DNA of 64,000 bases from Stutzerimonas stutzeri (GTDB taxonomy: Bacteria; Pseudomonadota; Gammaproteobacteria; Pseudomonadales; Pseudomonadaceae): assembly GCF_024451105.1 (NCBI RefSeq), contig NZ_JANGEY010000001.1, positions 496,001-560,000 on the forward strand. The letters are read 5' to 3'. The translations under genes were made by a program, and so were the position numbers. The notes beneath the pieces are model-generated. The model was not told where the DNA came from. It did no database searches and saw only the letters and a program-made list of their open reading frames with translations. The first letter of the stretch is position 1, and each line of letters begins with the position of its first letter. Of the stretch, positions 52,236 to 62,591 are shown one piece after another.

Positions 52236-54371
52236 TCAACGACTCACCGAGATTGCCTGGGTGTCCATGATACGCGGGGTGAGGAAAACCAGCAGCTCGG
52301 ATTTGCTGTCGCTGACCAGATCGCGGCGGAACAGCCGACCGAGGAACGGCAGGTCGCCGAGGAACGGCACCTTCTCCACGGTCTTGCCCTGGGAGTTGGA
52401 GTACACGCCACCGATGACGATGGTCTCGCCGTCGCTGACCAGCACCTTGGCGTTGACCTCGTTCTTGTTGATCGGCGGTACGCCGTTCAGGGCCTTGCCG
52501 AAGTCCGGCTCATCCTTGGTCACCTTCACCTCGAGGATGACCCGATTGTCCGGAGTGATCTGCGGGGTCACCTCCAGCGCCAGGGCAGCCTGCTTGAACG
52601 AAGTGCTGGTGGCACCGCTGGAGCTGGCCTCCTGGTAGGGAACCTCCGAGCCCTTGAGGATCTTGGCGGTTTCCTTGTCCGAAGTGACCACCTTGGGCTG
52701 CGAGACGATTTCGCCGTTGCCGGTCGACTCCATGGCGCTCAGCTGCAGGTCGAGGATGGTGTTGTCGGTGACGAAACCGAGGCCGAAGCCCGAGGTGGCG
52801 CCAATCGCCCCCAGGTCGACGAAGGGCGTATTCAGCGGAAGTTCCTTGATGCCCTCGAAGCCACCCACCTGGCGCGACGGGATAAAATTCTCGTCTCCCG
52901 GCTTACCGGTAGCCCAGGGGTCGTCGGCCACGCCCAGTTGGCCATTCTTGCCCCAAGCGTTCCACTTGTCACCGGTGCGCAGGTTGCCGCCCCAGCGCAC
53001 CCCCAGGCTCTTGTCGTAACCGACGTTGGCCTCGACGATCCGTGCCTCGATCATCACCTGGCGCACCGGCACGTCCAGCTGGGTCACGATACGCCGCAGC
53101 TCGTCGAGCTTGTCCTGGGTCTGGTAGGCGATGATGCTGTTGGTACGATCGTCGACGGTGACCGAACCGCGCTCCTTGCCCTGCTCGTCGCCACTGGTCA
53201 CCGACTGGAACAGCCTGGCGATGTCGGCAGCCTTGGCATAGTTCACCTGGATCAGCTCGCGGCGCAGCGGCGCCAGTTCGGCGATCTGCTTCTGTGCCTC
53301 CAGTTCCTGCCGCTCGCGCGCGGCGATCTCGTCGGCCGGCGCGACCAGCAGCACGTTGCCGACCTTGCGCTTGTCCAGGCCCTTGGTCTTGAGCACCAGA
53401 TCGAGCGCCTGGTCCCAGGGCACGTTCTGCAAACGCAGGGTGATGTTGCCGCGAACGGTATCGCTGGCCACCAGGTTGAGGTCGGTGAAGTCGGCGATCA
53501 GTTGCAGCACCGAGCGCACGTCGATGTCCTGGAAGTTCAGCGACAGCTTCTCGCCGGTATAGGCGAAACGCTCCGCCTTGCGCTTCTCGACGTCCTCCTG
53601 GCTCAGCGGCTTGACGCTGATGGTCAGGCGGTTGTCGGCCTGATAGGCCAGATAGTCGTAGTGCCCGCTGGGCTCGATGACGATGACCGACTTGTCGCCG
53701 CTGGCCGAGGCATTGACGAAGTGCACCGGCGTGGCGAAGTCCTTGACGTCCAGGCGCGCGCGCATCTGCTCGGGGAGCTGGGTGCGCGGAAACTCCAGGC
53801 GGATGCGCCCACCGCTCTCCTGGATGTCTGGGGTGATGCCGGTCTCGGACAGGTCGACGACCACGTTACCCTCGCCCTGCGGACCGCGCTGGAAGTCGAT
53901 GTTGCGGATCGCCCTGCCGGCGGGAACGAAGGGCTTCGCGGCCTGCGCCAGCGGCTGGGCCGCAGGCGGAGTCGGGGCGGCAGCGACGGCCTGCGGGCCG
54001 CCGACCACGACGAACAGGTGGTTGCCCTCGACGCGGGTGCTGTAGGGCTGCAGGGTGTTGAGGTTGATGATCAGGCGGGTACGGTCCTTGGCCTCGACCA
54101 CGGTCAGGCTGCGGGCATTGCCGACGCCCAGCTCGCGATTGCGCGAGCCCAGCTTGTTGGTCACCCCCGGCAGGTCGAGGGCGATGCGCGCCGGCTGATC
54201 GATGGTGTAACCGCGCGGGGCGGTCACCGGCTCGTCGAAAGCCAGCTTCAGCTCGACGCGATCCCCGGGCAGAGCCGCCACGTCCAGCCCCTGCAGGTTG
54301 GCGGCGAGCGCCGCCGGCGAAAGCAGAACTGCCAGCAGCGACAGGCTGAGGCGCGAAATGGAAGTGTTCAT
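52236..54371 (-). CDS. pilQ: Type IV pilus secretin
   Basis: PilQ forms the outer-membrane ring through which the type IV pilus passes. The 711-residue protein has a signal peptide ending near residue 23 (SLLAVLLSPAALAA). Two AMIN peptidoglycan-binding domains lie at about 25-125 and 160-255. The STN/N0 domain is near 290-355, followed by an N1 domain. The C-terminal secretin beta-barrel contains EVPYQEASSSGATSTSFKQAALALEVTPQI and VPFLGDLPFLGRLFRR. I chose the ATG at 54371, which places the signal peptide correctly. An ATG at 54410 would add 13 residues. It is 55 bases after pilP. Confidence 0.96.
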   Translation of the reverse strand: MNTSISRLSLSLLAVLLSPAALAANLQGLDVAALPGDRVELKLAFDEPVTAPRGYTIDQPARIALDLPGVTNKLGSRNRELGVGNARSLTVVEAKDRTRLIINLNTLQPYSTRVEGNHLFVVVGGPQAVAAAPTPPAAQPLAQAAKPFVPAGRAIRNIDFQRGPQGEGNVVVDLSETGITPDIQESGGRIRLEFPRTQLPEQMRARLDVKDFATPVHFVNASASGDKSVIVIEPSGHYDYLAYQADNRLTISVKPLSQEDVEKRKAERFAYTGEKLSLNFQDIDVRSVLQLIADFTDLNLVASDTVRGNITLRLQNVPWDQALDLVLKTKGLDKRKVGNVLLVAPADEIAARERQELEAQKQIAELAPLRRELIQVNYAKAADIARLFQSVTSGDEQGKERGSVTVDDRTNSIIAYQTQDKLDELRRIVTQLDVPVRQVMIEARIVEANVGYDKSLGVRWGGNLRTGDKWNAWGKNGQLGVADDPWATGKPGDENFIPSRQVGGFEGIKELPLNTPFVDLGAIGATSGFGLGFVTDNTILDLQLSAMESTGNGEIVSQPKVVTSDKETAKILKGSEVPYQEASSSGATSTSFKQAALALEVTPQITPDNRVILEVKVTKDEPDFGKALNGVPPINKNEVNAKVLVSDGETIVIGGVYSNSQGKTVEKVPFLGDLPFLGRLFRRDLVSDSKSELLVFLTPRIMDTQAISVSR

Positions 54372-54426
54372 TGTCTGAATCCGTTGTGCAGACCGAATTG
54401 GATTGTTCATGCGTGGAAACCCGCCC

Positions 54427-54957
54427 TCAGGAGCGCTCCTTGAGGGTCAGGGTGCGCGGCCGCTCCAGCCAGCCCCCTTCTCCGTCGGGAACGATTTCGA
54501 CGACCTCGATGCTGTCGTCGCCGATTGCCACGATGCGCCCGTGGTTGCGTCCCAGATAGTCACCGACCTTGATGCGATGCACTCCGCCGGCACCGCTGAC
54601 CAGCGCGAAACGACCGCCGCCGTTGGCGAGCAGACCGACCATCTGGAACATCTCGATGTTGAACCCCTCGAGGAACTGGCGGGGCCGCGACTCGTCGGGC
54701 TTGATTTCCGCAGTACCCTTCTGGCGCTTCTGCAGATCGACCTTGACCGGCGGCTGGAACGGACTGCGCATCGCCGCGGCGCTGTAGGTGAAGGCCTCGT
54801 AGGGCTGGAACTTGGGCAGCGGCTCGATCTCGCCCTTGGGGCGGGCGCGGACCTCGTTCATGTAGGCCTGCAGATCGGCGAAATCCCCCGAGGAGTCGCA
54901 GGCGGTCAGACTGAGCAGCAGCAGGCTGCCGAGAATCAGGCGGGAGCCGTTCATCAT
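54427..54957 (-). CDS. pilP: Type IV pilus inner-membrane lipoprotein
   Basis: PilP is a lipoprotein that connects the PilMNO platform to the PilQ secretin. The 176-residue protein has a lipoprotein signal with the lipobox LTAC at about residues 17-20. A largely unstructured stretch (residues 30-75) binds PilNO. A C-terminal beta-domain from about 95 (GFNIEMFQMVGLLANGGG to GDYLGRNHGRIVAI) contacts the PilQ N0 domain. The ATG at 54957 overlaps the pilO stop as ATGA. A second ATG follows directly. Confidence 0.95.
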   Translation of the reverse strand: MMNGSRLILGSLLLLSLTACDSSGDFADLQAYMNEVRARPKGEIEPLPKFQPYEAFTYSAAAMRSPFQPPVKVDLQKRQKGTAEIKPDESRPRQFLEGFNIEMFQMVGLLANGGGRFALVSGAGGVHRIKVGDYLGRNHGRIVAIGDDSIEVVEIVPDGEGGWLERPRTLTLKERS

Positions 54958-55577
54958 TTCAGCCCCTTGTCGTTGTAGCGGTAGGTCTTGGCCAGGATGC
55001 TCATGACCAGCTTCGAAGAGTCGTCGGCCTTGGCTTGCGGCTTGATGTCGAAGTCGTGCAGGGTGACGATGCGCGGCAGGCTGGCGGCGCCGCTGACGAA
55101 GGTCGCCAGATCATGATAGGTGCCCACCACGCGGATCTGGATCGGCAGCTCGATGTAGAACTGCTGGGTCACCTCGGGCAGCAGCTTGATCTCCTCGAAC
55201 TCCAGGCCGCTGCCCAGGCCGGTACGGGTGATGTCCTCGAGCAGACCGGGTACCTCGGTGTCGCTGGGCAACTGGCGCAGCAGGGCGCCGAAGGACTGCT
55301 CCATCTCCACCATCTGCTGGCGATAGGCCTCCAGATTGGCGGCCTGGAAGGCCTTGGTGGAGAACTGCTGCTTGAGCGTTGCCTCCTGACCTTGCTGCTG
55401 CTCGAGCTGCGCCTGCAGATCCTGGAGGTGGAAGTTGTAGCCCAGCGCCAGCACCGCGACCAGCAGCAGGAGTCCGGCGACGAACTTGATCGGTAGCGGC
55501 CAGGAACCGAGGTTGTTGGCATCGAGCTCGCTGAGGTTGATCTTGCGCAGACTTTCCAGGGATTGAGCCAGACTCAT
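54954..55577 (-). CDS. pilO: Type IV pilus assembly protein PilO
   Basis: PilO pairs with PilN in the inner-membrane alignment complex and helps control pilus extension and retraction. The 207-residue protein has a cytoplasmic N terminus and one membrane helix near 28-47 (PIKFVAGLLLLVAVLALGY). A coiled coil covers about 48-100 and a ferredoxin-like periplasmic domain the rest. I chose the ATG at 55577, which overlaps the pilN stop as ATGA. A longer frame runs 60 residues into pilN in another phase and is a shadow. Confidence 0.95.
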   Translation of the reverse strand: MSLAQSLESLRKINLSELDANNLGSWPLPIKFVAGLLLLVAVLALGYNFHLQDLQAQLEQQQGQEATLKQQFSTKAFQAANLEAYRQQMVEMEQSFGALLRQLPSDTEVPGLLEDITRTGLGSGLEFEEIKLLPEVTQQFYIELPIQIRVVGTYHDLATFVSGAASLPRIVTLHDFDIKPQAKADDSSKLVMSILAKTYRYNDKGLK

Positions 55578-56199
55578 TTCTTGGCTCCTTTTCTGTTGGC
55601 TTGTTTGCCCTTCGCGCCCGCGGCCGGAGCCGTGGCCGCAATGGCGTTCTCCTCGCCCGGCTGGGTTTGCTGAACCGTCAGCTGGAACACGTTGGCCTGA
55701 TCCACAGCACCGGCGGTGACCGCCTTGACCTGGGTGAGGTTCGAGCCCTGCAGCCACTCGGAGGCATCCAGGTTGCGCATCAGGGTCGAGACACGGTTGT
55801 TGGATTCGGCCGCACCGGTGATCGCGATGCTCTTGCCGGTCATCTTCAGGGCGGTGAAGTGCACGCCATCGGGCAGGGTGCGCACCAGCTGGTCGAAGAC
55901 TCGTCCGATGATCGGACGGTTGCCTTGCAGGTCCTGGATGATCTTCATCCGCTCGAGCAACTGCTGACGCCGCTGCTTCAGCTCGCTGATCTCCTTGATC
56001 CGCGCATCCAGCGCGGCGATCTCCTTGCGTAGGTAGTCGTTGCGGGCATTCTGCTGTTCGATGGCCATGTTCAAGTAGCGATCGCCGGCGAACACCAGAG
56101 CCGCAGCACCGACGAGCACTGCACCGAGCGCCACCAGGAAACGCTGCTTGCGCTCCTCGCGGCGCTGTTCGCGCCAGGGAAGAAGGTTGATTCTGGCCA

Positions 56200-56200
<1 letters not shown>
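55574..56200 (-). CDS. pilN: Type IV pilus assembly protein PilN
   Basis: PilN begins MARINLLPWREQRREERKQ, whose INLLPWR peptide docks into the PilM groove in the cytoplasm. One membrane helix follows at about 22-40. A coiled coil covers about 45-95 and a periplasmic ferredoxin-like domain extends to residue 185. The 208-residue protein ends in a lysine-rich tail (KGKQANRKGAKK). The ATG shares one base with the pilM stop (TGATG), as usual in this tightly packed operon. Confidence 0.95.
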
Positions 56201-57291
<1,091 letters not shown>

Positions 57292-57316
57292 TTACGGACG
57301 GTTGATGTATTTCAGC

Positions 57317-57346
57317 ATTAAACACCCCCACTTGACAGAGGGGCAA
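57317..57346 (-). promoter_or_regulatory. Candidate promoter of the pilMNOPQ operon
   Basis: On the minus strand TTGCCC (57346-57341) and TTTAAT (57322-57317) are 18 bases apart, 53 bases before the pilM start. They match four and five of six consensus bases. This is a plausible but untested sigma70 site. Confidence 0.35.
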
Positions 57347-57445
57347 ATCACTACACCGGGGAAAAAACACTTATAATGTGAACAGCTCTTGCCTTTTCCC
57401 GCACCCCAGCTTCCCCCCCTGCCCACCGGACAAACCCGATTGCCA

Positions 57446-59845
57446 ATGCGCCTGTTGAAGCTTCTGTCGTGGACCTGTATCGCCCTGCTCAGCGCAGTAC
57501 TGCTCGGCTTCAGCGGCGCCTTCCTCTACCTCAGCCCGGGCCTGCCTTCGGTCGAAACCCTGCGCAGCGTGCGCATGCAGGTCCCCTTGCGGGTCTACAG
57601 CACCGACGAGCGCCTGATCGCCGAGTTCGGCGAGATGCGCCGCAGCCCGATCGCGTTCGCCGATATCCCCCAGGACTTCATCGACGCCCTGCTGGCGGCG
57701 GAAGACGACAACTTCGCCCGACATCATGGCATCGACGTCAAGAGCTTGGTGCGCGCTGCCACGCAATTATTGAAGAGCGGCCAGATCCAGACCGGCGGCA
57801 GCACCATCACCATGCAGGTCGCGAAGAACTTCTTCCTCTCCAACGAGAGAAGTTTTTCCAGAAAAATCAATGAGATACTCCTTGCCCTGCAGATCGAGAG
57901 GACGCTCGGCAAGAACGAAATCCTCGAGCTCTACGTCAACAAGATCTACCTGGGCAACCGCGCCTATGGCATCGAGGCGGCCGCGCAGGTCTACTACGGC
58001 AAGTCGATCAGGGAGCTTTCGCTCGCCCAGCTGGCGATGATCGCCGGCCTGCCCAAGGCGCCATCGCGATTCAACCCGGTGGTCAACCCCGAGCGCGCCA
58101 AGATCCGCCGCGACTGGATTCTCTCGCGTATGCACGACCTGGGGCGGATCGACCAGACCCGCTACCAGGAAGCCCTCGCCGAGCCCGTGGAAGTACGCAG
58201 CCAGGCGGTCAGTGCTCCGGAGCTGGAGGCGCCCTACGTCGCCGAGATGGCCCGCGCGGAGATCATCGGGCGCTTCGGCGGCGACGCCTACACCGAGGGC
58301 TACCGCGTCTACACCACGGTCGACAGCGAACTGCAGAACGCCGCCAACCAGGCCCTGCGCGAGGGGCTGATCGAGTACGACCAGCGCCACGGCTATCGCG
58401 GTCCAGAGGCCCGCTTCCCGCAACTGACGTCGAGCGGCTGGCTGGCGAAACTGGCCGAGCAGCGCAATCTCGGCGGCCTGGAGCCGGCCATCGTCAGCGG
58501 CATCGACAGCGACGGCATCCGCGTCCTCACCCGCGACGGCAGCGAAGAGCCCGTCAGTTGGCAGACCATGAAGTGGGCACGCCCGCACATCAACACCAAC
58601 AGCTTGGGCCGCACGCCGAGCAGGCCTGCCGAAGTGGTCCAGAGCGGCGACCTGATCCGCGTGCAGCGCCAGGCCGACGGCAGCCTGCGCTTCGTCCAGC
58701 TGCCTCAGGCCCAGGGCGCCCTGGTCTCGCTGGACCCGCAGGACGGTGCGATCCGCGCGCTGATCGGCGGCTTTTCCTTCGAACAGAGCAACTACAACCG
58801 CGCTACCCAGGCCCGTCGCCAGCCCGGCTCGAGCTTCAAGCCCTTCGTCTACAGCGCCGCGCTGGACAAGGGCTACACCGCCGCCAGCCTGATCAACGAC
58901 GCGCCCATCGAGTTCGTCGATCCCTACACCGGCGAGGTCTGGCGGCCGAAGAACGACAACAACACCTTCCTCGGCCCGATCCGCATGCGCGAGGCCCTGT
59001 ACCGCTCGCGCAACCTGGTGTCGATCCGCCTGCTCCAGGAAATCGGCATCGGTTACGCCCTCGACTACAGCAAGCGCTTCGGCCTGCCAAGCGAAGAGCT
59101 GCCGCGCAACTTCTCGCTGGCCCTGGGCACCGCCAACCTGACCCCACTGGAGATCACCGCCGGCTACGCGGTGTTCGCCAACGGCGGCCATCGAGTACAG
59201 CCCTACCTGATCACCCGCATCGACGACCGCGACGGCCGCCCGCTGTTCCAGGCCAACCCGCCGCGGGTAGCCGCCAGCCAGCCGAATCAGCCCTCGGCAC
59301 AGCCGGCCGCCGCCGCGGACGAACCCCTCGCCTCTCCGCCGCAGGCCGAGCGGGTGCTCGACGCGCGCACCGCCTACATCATGACCAGCATGCTGCAGGA
59401 CGTGATCGCCCGCGGCACCGGCCGCCGCGCCATGAGCCTGGGGCGCAGCGACCTGGCCGGCAAGACCGGCACCACCAACGAGCAGAAGGACTCCTGGTTC
59501 GCCGGCTACAACGGCGACCTGGTCACCACCGCCTGGGCCGGCTTCGATCAGCCGCAGAGTCTCGGCCGCAACGAGTACGGCGGCACGGTCGCGCTGCCGA
59601 TCTGGATGCGCTACACGGCCGTGGCGCTCAAAGAGCGCCCCATGCACCTGCCAGCCGAGCCCGCAGGCCTGCTGCGCCTGCGCATCGACCCGGCCACCGG
59701 GCGCGCCGCCGCCCCCGGCACCAGCGGCGCCTTCTTCGAGCTGTTCAACAAGGACGCCCCGCAACCGCCGACGCAGGAACTCAGCAGCGGCTTCCAGGAT
59801 CAGTTCGGCAGCGAGCCGGCGGCGGTGCCGATCGACCTGTTCTGA
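57446..59845 (+). CDS. ponA: Penicillin-binding protein 1A
   Basis: PonA polymerises and cross-links peptidoglycan. The 799-residue protein has a short cytoplasmic tail and one membrane helix (LLSWTCIALLSAVLLGFSGAFLYL). The GT51 transglycosylase domain has the catalytic glutamate in LAAEDDNFARHHGID near residue 90 and TITMQVAKNFFLS. An OB-like insert follows. The transpeptidase domain has the active serine in PGSSFKPF near 465, SRN as the SxN motif and KTGTTNEQKD near 672. I chose the ATG at 57446, because the 19 upstream residues look non-coding. A TATAAT box at 57372 may serve it, but no good -35 pairs with it. Confidence 0.95.
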   Translation: MRLLKLLSWTCIALLSAVLLGFSGAFLYLSPGLPSVETLRSVRMQVPLRVYSTDERLIAEFGEMRRSPIAFADIPQDFIDALLAAEDDNFARHHGIDVKSLVRAATQLLKSGQIQTGGSTITMQVAKNFFLSNERSFSRKINEILLALQIERTLGKNEILELYVNKIYLGNRAYGIEAAAQVYYGKSIRELSLAQLAMIAGLPKAPSRFNPVVNPERAKIRRDWILSRMHDLGRIDQTRYQEALAEPVEVRSQAVSAPELEAPYVAEMARAEIIGRFGGDAYTEGYRVYTTVDSELQNAANQALREGLIEYDQRHGYRGPEARFPQLTSSGWLAKLAEQRNLGGLEPAIVSGIDSDGIRVLTRDGSEEPVSWQTMKWARPHINTNSLGRTPSRPAEVVQSGDLIRVQRQADGSLRFVQLPQAQGALVSLDPQDGAIRALIGGFSFEQSNYNRATQARRQPGSSFKPFVYSAALDKGYTAASLINDAPIEFVDPYTGEVWRPKNDNNTFLGPIRMREALYRSRNLVSIRLLQEIGIGYALDYSKRFGLPSEELPRNFSLALGTANLTPLEITAGYAVFANGGHRVQPYLITRIDDRDGRPLFQANPPRVAASQPNQPSAQPAAAADEPLASPPQAERVLDARTAYIMTSMLQDVIARGTGRRAMSLGRSDLAGKTGTTNEQKDSWFAGYNGDLVTTAWAGFDQPQSLGRNEYGGTVALPIWMRYTAVALKERPMHLPAEPAGLLRLRIDPATGRAAAPGTSGAFFELFNKDAPQPPTQELSSGFQDQFGSEPAAVPIDLF

Positions 59846-59853
59846 GCTCCTCC

Positions 59854-59893
59854 GGACATGAAAAAACCCGCAGAAGCGGGTTTTTTCATGTCC
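59854..59893. terminator. Bidirectional terminator between ponA and maeB
   Basis: Perfect 18-base arms (59854-59871 and 59876-59893) flank an AGAA loop, with A6 and T6 runs within the stem. It can end both the ponA and the convergent maeB transcripts. Confidence 0.93.
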
Positions 59894-59903
59894 GCCGAAC
59901 CGA

Positions 59904-61172
59904 TCAGGCGCCGAACACGTCGTCCGCCGAGTTCAGCGGATAATGCGCCGGATAGCCGAGACGGGCCACACCGGTCTCGATGGCGGCCTTGGCCACCGCG
60001 TCCGGCACCAGCTGGATCAGGCGCTGGTCCATCGGTTTGGGAATGATGTATTCGCGGCCGAACTCCAGGCAATCCACCCCGTAGGCATCGCAGACCTCCT
60101 TCGGCACCGGCAGTTTGGCCAGCTCGCGGATGGCGTGTACCGCAGCGATCTTCATCTCCTCGTTGATGCGGGTGGCGCGCACGTCCAGAGCGCCGCGGAA
60201 GATGAAGGGGAAGCCCAGCACGTTGTTGACCTGGTTCGGATAGTCGGAGCGACCGGTGGCCATGATCACGTCCGAGCGGGTGGCATGAGCCAGTTCGGGC
60301 TTGATTTCCGGATCCGGGTTGGAGCAGGCGAACACGATCGGGTTGGGCGCCATCCGCGCCAGATCTTCGGCCGGCAGCAGGTTGGCGCCGGACAGACCGA
60401 CGAACACGTCGGCGCCCTCCATCGCATCGGACAGGGTGCGCTTGTCCGTCTCGTGGGCGAACACCGCCTTGTACTGGTTGAGGTCATCGCGACCGGCATG
60501 GATCACGCCCTTGCGGTCGATCATGAAGATGTTCTCGATCTTCGCGCCGATGCTGACCAACAGCTTCATGCAGGCGATCGCCGCGGCGCCGGCACCGAGA
60601 CAGACGATCTTCGCCTCCTCCAGCTTCTTGCCGGCGATCTCCAGGGCGTTGAGCATGCCCGCGGCGGTGACGATGGCGGTGCCGTGCTGGTCATCATGGA
60701 ACACCGGAATGTCGCACTGCTCGATCAGCGCGCGCTCGATCTCGAAGCACTCCGGCGCCTTGATGTCTTCCAGGTTGATGCCGCCGAAGGTGATGGAGAT
60801 GCGCTTGACGGTGTCGATGAAGGCCTGCGGACTCTCGGCGTCCACTTCGATGTCGAACACGTCGACGCCGGCGAAGCGCTTGAACAGCACGCCCTTGCCT
60901 TCCATTACCGGCTTGGAGGCCAGCGGACCGAGGTCGCCGAGGCCGAGAATCGCAGTACCGTCGGAGATGACCGCCACCAGGTTGCCCTTGCCGGTGTATT
61001 TGAACGCCAGCTCGGCGTCGCGCGCGATCTCGCGCACCGGCTCGGCCACGCCGGGGCTGTAGGCCAGGGCCAGGTCGCGGGCGGTCGCCGTGGGCTTGGT
61101 CAGTTCGACACTCAACTTGCCCGGGCGAGGCTGGGCGTGATACTCGAGCGCGGCGGTTTTCAGATCAGACAT
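59904..61172 (-). CDS. maeB: Malic enzyme, short form
   Basis: MaeB decarboxylates malate to pyruvate with reduction of NAD(P). The 422-residue protein covers the catalytic and Rossmann domains: YSPGVAEPVREIA, KGNLVAVISDGTAILGLG, the metal site FHDDQHGTAIVTAAGMLNAL and the dinucleotide loop CLGAGAAAIACMKLL. It lacks the phosphotransacetylase-like C-terminal half found in enterobacterial MaeB. This short form is, from memory, normal in Pseudomonas. I chose the ATG at 61172 (MSDLKTAALEYHAQPRPGK), with GGAAG eight bases upstream. The much longer open frame upstream overlaps the nuclease gene and is not used. Confidence 0.93.
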   Translation of the reverse strand: MSDLKTAALEYHAQPRPGKLSVELTKPTATARDLALAYSPGVAEPVREIARDAELAFKYTGKGNLVAVISDGTAILGLGDLGPLASKPVMEGKGVLFKRFAGVDVFDIEVDAESPQAFIDTVKRISITFGGINLEDIKAPECFEIERALIEQCDIPVFHDDQHGTAIVTAAGMLNALEIAGKKLEEAKIVCLGAGAAAIACMKLLVSIGAKIENIFMIDRKGVIHAGRDDLNQYKAVFAHETDKRTLSDAMEGADVFVGLSGANLLPAEDLARMAPNPIVFACSNPDPEIKPELAHATRSDVIMATGRSDYPNQVNNVLGFPFIFRGALDVRATRINEEMKIAAVHAIRELAKLPVPKEVCDAYGVDCLEFGREYIIPKPMDQRLIQLVPDAVAKAAIETGVARLGYPAHYPLNSADDVFGA

Positions 61173-61353
61173 GTTGGTGCTTCCGCTTTCTATTTTATGT
61201 ATGTAGGTACAGACAGGGATCCCGAGCATACGGCAAGAGCGTGAAGCGCCACAAGAGCGCGGCTCCAGAGCCTCCAGGCGAGGTGTCAAGCGTGTCGTCA
61301 TACGCCTTTCGGCGAAGCTGCCGGGGCGCCCTGGCGCCGGTACCGACGGATCT

Positions 61354-62157
61354 TCAGCGCAGTTCGAGCATGGCCGGATGAGTGATCGGCAGCAGCCTGC
61401 GCGCTCGCCGGTCCCGAGCGGAGCGCTCGACCACCCAGCCGCGCGCCTCGACCTGTCGCCCGACGAGTCGACGCAGCCGCCGCTCGTCGAAGTGCCCCAG
61501 CGCCTCCGGCGCGACCCGCAGCACCAGGCCACCGTCCAGCTCCAGCCACAGCCCTCCGGCATTGCGCTCGACCGCCAGTACCTGCCCGCGCACCAGCGCA
61601 AAGCCGCTGCGCCGCAGCTGACCGGGCTCCAGCACCGGACTACGTCGCCACAGCCCCCGCCCGGCAGCGCGGGCGCTCCGCTCGGCGGCGAACAAGCAGC
61701 CGCCCAGAGCGGTGCTCGGCGTCATGGCAACCGCGAAGCCCAGGCCCGCCCGCAGCAGCTCGGCTTCCCAGGACCGCCGGTCGGCCCCGAACACGTGCGC
61801 CAGATAGCGCCCATGACGGTCCTGCACCCGCCCCTCGAACGACAGCCGCACCCGGCCATCGGAGTCCGACACCAGCTTCTCGAGCCGACGCCGGGCAGCG
61901 ACGGCGAAAGGCTCGTCCGAGCGCCCGGCACGCCCCAGTTCGGGCGCATCGATGCCGATCAGCCGTATCCGGCGACCGTCGATCAGGCGCAGCGTGTCGC
62001 CATCGACCACCCGGACGACCTGCGCCGCGTGCAGCGCAGCGGGAGGCCGGCAGTCGTCGCCCCGCACTCCCGAAGCGAGCGAAAGCCACCCTCCGAAAAC
62101 GAAAAGGGCGCCCCACAGGGGCGCCCTTTTCGTGGCAGCGGGAAACGCCTGGCGCAT
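61354..62157 (-). CDS. Secreted SNase-like nuclease
   Basis: This 267-residue protein has an N-terminal signal peptide (about 1-34, ending SLASGVRGDD). A staphylococcal-nuclease OB-fold follows at about 45-150. The catalytic residues are in place: VVDGDTLRL, the Arg/Asp/Glu set in RIRLIGIDAPELG, and the second arginine in DRHGRYLAHVFG. The C-terminal 100 residues are arginine-rich. The ATG at 62157 lies 15 bases after the rpmE stop and has only a weak GGGATG ribosome-binding site. Codons 9-20 are formed by the rpmE terminator hairpin. Expression therefore depends on read-through or an internal promoter. Confidence 0.82.
   Translation of the reverse strand: MRQAFPAATKRAPLWGALFVFGGWLSLASGVRGDDCRPPAALHAAQVVRVVDGDTLRLIDGRRIRLIGIDAPELGRAGRSDEPFAVAARRRLEKLVSDSDGRVRLSFEGRVQDRHGRYLAHVFGADRRSWEAELLRAGLGFAVAMTPSTALGGCLFAAERSARAAGRGLWRRSPVLEPGQLRRSGFALVRGQVLAVERNAGGLWLELDGGLVLRVAPEALGHFDERRLRRLVGRQVEARGWVVERSARDRRARRLLPITHPAMLELR
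62100..62132 (-). terminator. rpmE terminator located inside the nuclease gene
   Basis: Perfect 15-base arms (62100-62114 and 62118-62132) flank a three-base loop, with TTTTCG then TTTTCGG following on the minus strand. It is a strong intrinsic terminator, 41 bases after the rpmE stop. It encodes TKRAPLWGALFV of the nuclease signal peptide. Confidence 0.88.
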
Positions 62158-62172
62158 CCCGGTACGCGTCGC

Positions 62173-62391
62173 TTACTTCTTGGCGGAGCCGAAGCCGGCG
62201 AAGCGCTGCTTGAAGCGGTCGATACGGCCGCCGGTATCCAGCACCTTCTGCTTGCCGGTGTAGAACGGATGGCACTCGGCGCAGACGTCCAGGCTCAGAT
62301 CCTTGCACAGGGTGGAACGGGTCTTGACCACGTTGCCGCAGCTGCAGGTGGCGGTGACTTCTTCGTACGCGGGATGGATTTCCGGTTTCAT
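62173..62391 (-). CDS. rpmE: 50S ribosomal protein L31 (zinc-binding type)
   Basis: L31 joins the 50S and 30S subunits at the central protuberance. The 72-residue protein carries the four zinc-binding cysteines of the C+ form, in CSCG (16, 18) and CAEC (37, 40). It should therefore be replaceable by a C-minus paralogue under zinc limitation. The ATG at 62391 has GAGG nine bases upstream. The gene diverges from priA across 200 bases. I could not identify a convincing promoter or Zur box there. Confidence 0.96.
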   Translation of the reverse strand: MKPEIHPAYEEVTATCSCGNVVKTRSTLCKDLSLDVCAECHPFYTGKQKVLDTGGRIDRFKQRFAGFGSAKK

Positions 62392-62591
62392 CTATGGATC
62401 CTCAGGGGTGGTGTGCCGCCACCCGACACCATGCCGGGCACCGCACGAGGTAATTCACCGGGGCAGCCAGGCCACCCGGAAAAATAGGGCGGCATGATAA
62501 CAGACGCCCCTGCCGATGCAAGCTCCCGCCGGTCACGGATGCGCCGCTTGCCCGTGCTAAGATCGCCGGCCTTCGCCTGCGGAGCCCCTGC

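Noticed and set aside
57332-57377. TTGACA at 57332 and TATAAT at 57372 as one ponA promoter
   Set aside because: They are 34 bases apart, twice the workable spacing, so they cannot form one sigma70 promoter.
61173-61601. Extension of maeB upstream by about 140 codons
   Set aside because: The extension overlaps the nuclease gene in another frame and has no similarity to malic enzymes. The ATG at 61172 has a ribosome-binding site and the family start.
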